The notes beneath the pieces were generated by a model, which searched no databases, was not told the origin of the DNA, and worked only from the letters and a program-made list of their open reading frames with translations. Shown here one piece after another: positions 5,026-7,145 of a DNA stretch of 7,145 bases. Both the position numbers and the translations under genes were made by a program. This DNA is from Candidatus Jacksonbacteria bacterium (GTDB lineage Bacteria > Patescibacteriota > Patescibacteriia > UBA9629 > GWA2-43-13). The stretch covers positions 1 to 7,145 of the forward strand of contig JABIPD010000107.1 of the NCBI GenBank assembly GCA_018698735.1. Direction: 5' to 3'. Position 1 is the first letter of the stretch. The number at the start of each line of letters is the position of its first letter.

Positions 5026-6006
5026 ATGGAAGCAATGCGGATTCAAGAAACCTGTTATCATATTCATTCATTATGTGTGCAGGCAAAACGAATTCTGGTT
5101 GTTTCTCATGAAAATTGCGGAGATGCAACCGGTGCGTTGCTTGCATTTGGTGGTTATTTAGCAGATTTAGGAGTTTCCTACGAACTGTGGTTGCCTGGAC
5201 CGGTTGGTTCCACGGTTCAGTTTTTACCAGGCGCCGTAGAGGTAGCGCATACTACATTGCCAGCTTTAGAGCAGTTTGATATGATCGTTTCTCTCGATGC
5301 TGCAGACGAAGTTCAGGCCGGGCTAGAAAATGCCGAGTTTAAGCAATGGCAAACCATCGGGAATCCGCTTGTTGTTATAGATCATCATTATACAAATACT
5401 GGGTACGGCACAGTAAATTGGATTAATCCGCATGCTGCTGCCACGTGCGCAATGCTGTATGATTATTTTTTTAGCATTAAGCAGCCGATTACTCGCAAAA
5501 TGGCAACATGTTTGCTAACTGGCATTCTTACCGACACAGGCTCTTTCTCTAATGCTGCCACAAACCAAGAGGCTTTGAGTGCTGCGTCTGAACTGCTTAT
5601 TCGCGGAGCACCGCTTGCGACTATTATTCGCCATACATTTAAAGCCGCAGAAAATTTAGCGCTGTTACGGTTGTGGGGGAGGGTGTTAAGCAGAATTCGC
5701 TATCGGAGTACGTATGGAATGGCGATTGCCTGTATTACTCAACACGATTTGCGAATGTGTGGGCTAACCGAAAACGATTTAGACGGTATGGCGAATGTGA
5801 TGAATGTTATAAAAGACATCCGGGTAGGGTTGTTGTTAACCGAGCTTTCGGATGGAACAATAAAAGGCAGCTTAAGAACAACCAGAGACGATATAGACGT
5901 CGCACAATTTGCAGCACAATTTGGTGGCGGTGGTCACCAACGAGCAGCAGGCTTTAAATTACCCGGTAGATTTGCGCATACCAAACAAGGACTCCAGATT
6001 ATTTAA
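5026..6006 (+). CDS. NrnA-like DHH/DHHA1 phosphoesterase
   Basis: A 326-aa bifunctional oligoribonuclease/pAp-phosphatase-type protein. Relatives use Mn2+ to degrade 2-5-nt RNAs, pAp or cyclic dinucleotide products in the cytoplasm. Visible motifs: motif I SHENCGDATGALL (27-39), motif II SLDAAD with D91, motif III IDHH (118-121), motif IV GILTDTGSF (166-174) with D170, and the DHHA1 substrate loop GGGGHQRAAG (300-309). Everything fits an active enzyme except motif I: the usual NPDGDA is NCGDA, one residue shorter and without the first aspartate, while D33 is kept. Activity may therefore be changed, and the gene name is withheld. The start is the ATG at 5026; M4 is an alternative. It lies 14 bp after rbfA and 15 bp before clpP. 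Position after rbfA matches nrnA in Firmicutes. Confidence 0.9.
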   Translation: MEAMRIQETCYHIHSLCVQAKRILVVSHENCGDATGALLAFGGYLADLGVSYELWLPGPVGSTVQFLPGAVEVAHTTLPALEQFDMIVSLDAADEVQAGLENAEFKQWQTIGNPLVVIDHHYTNTGYGTVNWINPHAAATCAMLYDYFFSIKQPITRKMATCLLTGILTDTGSFSNAATNQEALSAASELLIRGAPLATIIRHTFKAAENLALLRLWGRVLSRIRYRSTYGMAIACITQHDLRMCGLTENDLDGMANVMNVIKDIRVGLLLTELSDGTIKGSLRTTRDDIDVAQFAAQFGGGGHQRAAGFKLPGRFAHTKQGLQII

Positions 6007-6021
6007 ACGATTATACTACTT

Positions 6022-6609
6022 ATGTTAATTCCAACAGTTATAGAAAAATCTAATTACGGCGAACGAGCGTACGATATTTATTCTCGGTTATTAAAAGAAC
6101 GGATTATTTTTTTAGGAACGCCAATTAACGACGCGGTTGCTAATACTATTATCGCTCAACTTCTTTTTTTAGACAGCCAAGAAAGTTCGAAAGATATTAA
6201 AATATATGTTAATAGCCCTGGTGGATCGGTAAGCTCTGGTTTGGCAATTTACGACACCATGCAGTACGTGAAATCTGATATTATGACAATTTGTGTAGGT
6301 ATGGCGGCTTCTATGGGCGCGGTATTGCTTGCTGGCGGGGCACCTAAAAAACGCTACGCCCTTCCTAATTCTGTTGTTATGCTGCACCAAGTTATGGGAG
6401 GAGTAGAAGGCCAAGCAACTGATATTAAAATTACCGCAGAGCAAATTTTAAAGACAAAAGATCGGCTAAACAAAATTCTTGCAAGCCATACCGGCCAAGG
6501 GATAAAAAAGATAGAAAAAGACACCGACAGAGACTATTACATGACCGTAGAAGAGGCAAGAGACTATAAAATTATAGATAAAGTTGTTACTTCCGCACCT
6601 AAGGGGTAA
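6022..6609 (+). CDS. clpP: ATP-dependent Clp protease proteolytic subunit ClpP
   Basis: A 195-aa serine protease subunit that forms double heptameric rings and degrades proteins unfolded by ClpX or ClpA/C. The catalytic triad is intact: S97 in GMAASMGAVLL, H122 in MLHQVMGG, and D171 in DTDRDYYM, the same numbers as mature E. coli ClpP. The oxyanion-region motif SPGGSV (65-70), the handle helix around 130-155 and the YGERAYDIYSRLLKERIIFLG N-terminus are all typical. There is no propeptide: the protein begins at LIPTVIE, where the mature form of relatives begins. No Clp ATPase gene is in the window. It is the last gene of the infB operon, 15 bp after the DHH gene, and starts without a Shine-Dalgarno site (ACTACTT-ATG). 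Confidence 0.98.
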   Translation: MLIPTVIEKSNYGERAYDIYSRLLKERIIFLGTPINDAVANTIIAQLLFLDSQESSKDIKIYVNSPGGSVSSGLAIYDTMQYVKSDIMTICVGMAASMGAVLLAGGAPKKRYALPNSVVMLHQVMGGVEGQATDIKITAEQILKTKDRLNKILASHTGQGIKKIEKDTDRDYYMTVEEARDYKIIDKVVTSAPKG

Positions 6610-6744
6610 GACCTTAAAAAGAACTTGAATAATTTTTTAATCTGTGGTACTTTGAGACCGGATATTTCACGATTAAATAGCTACCATTGATGATACGTTT
6701 TGCTGGTAATTTCGTTCTGATAGCGACAGTTGGTGCGCGGAAAT

Positions 6745-6846
6745 ATGTTTCAATTGCAATTTTCTTCTCTAGAAACATTCATTCTTTCAGAAGTATTCAA
6801 GACTAATGTAAGCAAGAACTACTTTGGAAGAATTATGCAGAAATAA
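6745..6846 (+). CDS. Candidate 33-aa small protein
   Basis: ATG to TAA, encoding a peptide beginning MFQLQFSSLETFILSEVFK and ending GRIMQK. No homologue is recognised and there is no membrane span. The stop is one base before a hairpin, as in a short transcription unit, and the start is preceded by T like other genes here. A frame this short may be chance. Confidence 0.2.
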   Translation: MFQLQFSSLETFILSEVFKTNVSKNYFGRIMQK

Positions 6847-6847
6847 C

Positions 6848-6878
6848 CTCTTTTATAAAAAAGAGTGCTTTCGTTTTC
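6848..6878 (+). terminator. Weak A/T-rich hairpin terminator
   Basis: CTCTTTT and AAAAGAG form a 7-bp stem around ATAA (6848-6865), followed by the interrupted T tract TGCTTTCGTTTT. The stem has low G+C, so termination would be partial. It could end the infB-clpP operon transcript before rny. Confidence 0.4.
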
Positions 6879-6936
6879 CCGCATACAATGCAGCCAAGAC
6901 GCACGATAGTATTATTGATGGCAGATAGAACGTACT

Positions 6937-7145
6937 ATGGAACCACTATATGGAGTTTTTATTTTGCTTGCATTGGGAGCAGGCGGTGTAGTTGGATATA
7001 TTATAAGAAAATCGACTGCAAAACGCCGAACAGAATCAGCCGAAGTAAAAGCTGAGGCTATTGTAAACGACGCAAAGCAAAAGACAAAAGAATCGCTTAT
7101 CGAAGCAAAAGATAAAGCGTTACAGATTATTGAAGAAGCAAAAAA
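6937..7145 (+). CDS. rny: Ribonuclease Y, N-terminal part (cut by window edge)
   Basis: Sixty-nine codons from the ATG at 6937 to the window end, with no stop. The N-terminus is one membrane segment (about residues 4-23, GVFILLALGAGGVVGYII) followed at once by a basic stretch (RKSTAKRR) and an Ala/Glu/Lys-rich coiled coil. This is the layout of RNase Y, the membrane-anchored endonuclease that starts mRNA decay in many bacteria lacking RNase E. The KH and HD domains that would prove it lie beyond the edge. An in-frame TGA at 6916-6918 excludes a longer N-terminus. No Shine-Dalgarno site is seen (CGTACT-ATG). Alternatives with a similar start include ATP synthase subunit b, which is less likely given the RKS-type basic region. 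Confidence 0.85.
   Translation, partial: MEPLYGVFILLALGAGGVVGYIIRKSTAKRRTESAEVKAEAIVNDAKQKTKESLIEAKDKALQIIEEAK

Larger units (their letters stand above)
6610..6936. other. 327-bp spacer between clpP and rny
   Basis: It is A/T-rich and holds no gene I can name. It contains a 33-codon candidate ORF (6745-6846), an A/T hairpin (6848-6865) and two unpaired -10-like hexamers, TACAAT at 6884-6889 and TATTAT at 6910-6915, neither with a good -35. The length, compared with the 14-19 bp gaps upstream, suggests that rny has its own promoter. Confidence 0.5.

Noticed and set aside
5004..5111. Alternative ATG overlapping the end of rbfA
   Set aside because: It is in a different frame from the DHH gene and reaches a stop after about 35 codons with no family features.
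1..7145. UGA recoding (genetic code 25 or 4)
   Set aside because: The minus-strand DHH gene and the orphan both end at TGA at sensible lengths, and no conserved gene contains an in-frame TGA.

Overview
The window looks like a chromosomal segment of an uncultured bacterium of the Candidate Phyla Radiation (Patescibacteria). This is inferred from the compact IF-2, the degenerate DHH-family paralogue, the RNHCP-domain protein, nearly leaderless gene starts without Shine-Dalgarno sites, and a tRNA-Ile with a UAU anticodon. UGA is used as a stop in at least two genes, so the code-25 lineages (Absconditabacteria, Gracilibacteria) are unlikely. I cannot assign a finer taxon.

Layout, left to right. 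Positions 1-706 hold two minus-strand genes: a zinc-ribbon RNHCP-domain protein cut by the left edge, and an unrecognised 125-aa orphan that is GC-rich, starts with GTG and has the only convincing ribosome-binding site in the window. Positions 707-898 are a divergent promoter region. One promoter fires left into the orphan, with a 22-bp dyad just downstream; the other fires right into a tRNA pair. Positions 899-1119 are tRNA-Ile(UAU), tRNA-Val(GAC) and a strong hairpin terminator. Positions 1120-1272 contain two palindromic REP-like repeats. Positions 1273-2406 (minus) encode a 377-aa DHH-family protein with altered catalytic motifs.

Positions 2407-2628 are a second divergent control region. 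It is followed by a tight plus-strand operon: infB (IF-2), rbfA, an NrnA-like DHH/DHHA1 phosphoesterase and clpP, with gaps of 19, 14 and 15 bp. A 327-bp spacer with a possible 33-codon ORF and a weak hairpin separates clpP from the first 69 codons of rny (RNase Y), which is cut by the right edge.

The plus-strand cluster joins translation initiation (IF-2), 30S maturation (RbfA), removal of short RNA or nucleotide products (NrnA-like), proteolysis (ClpP) and mRNA turnover (RNase Y). No phage, transposase or CRISPR structure is present. The most interesting signals are the UAU tRNA-Ile in a segment rich in AUA codons, long leader/trailer complementarity around that tRNA, a lost motif-I aspartate in both DHH proteins, a consistent T before ATG starts that lack Shine-Dalgarno sites, and the foreign-looking orphan with its own operator-like dyad.
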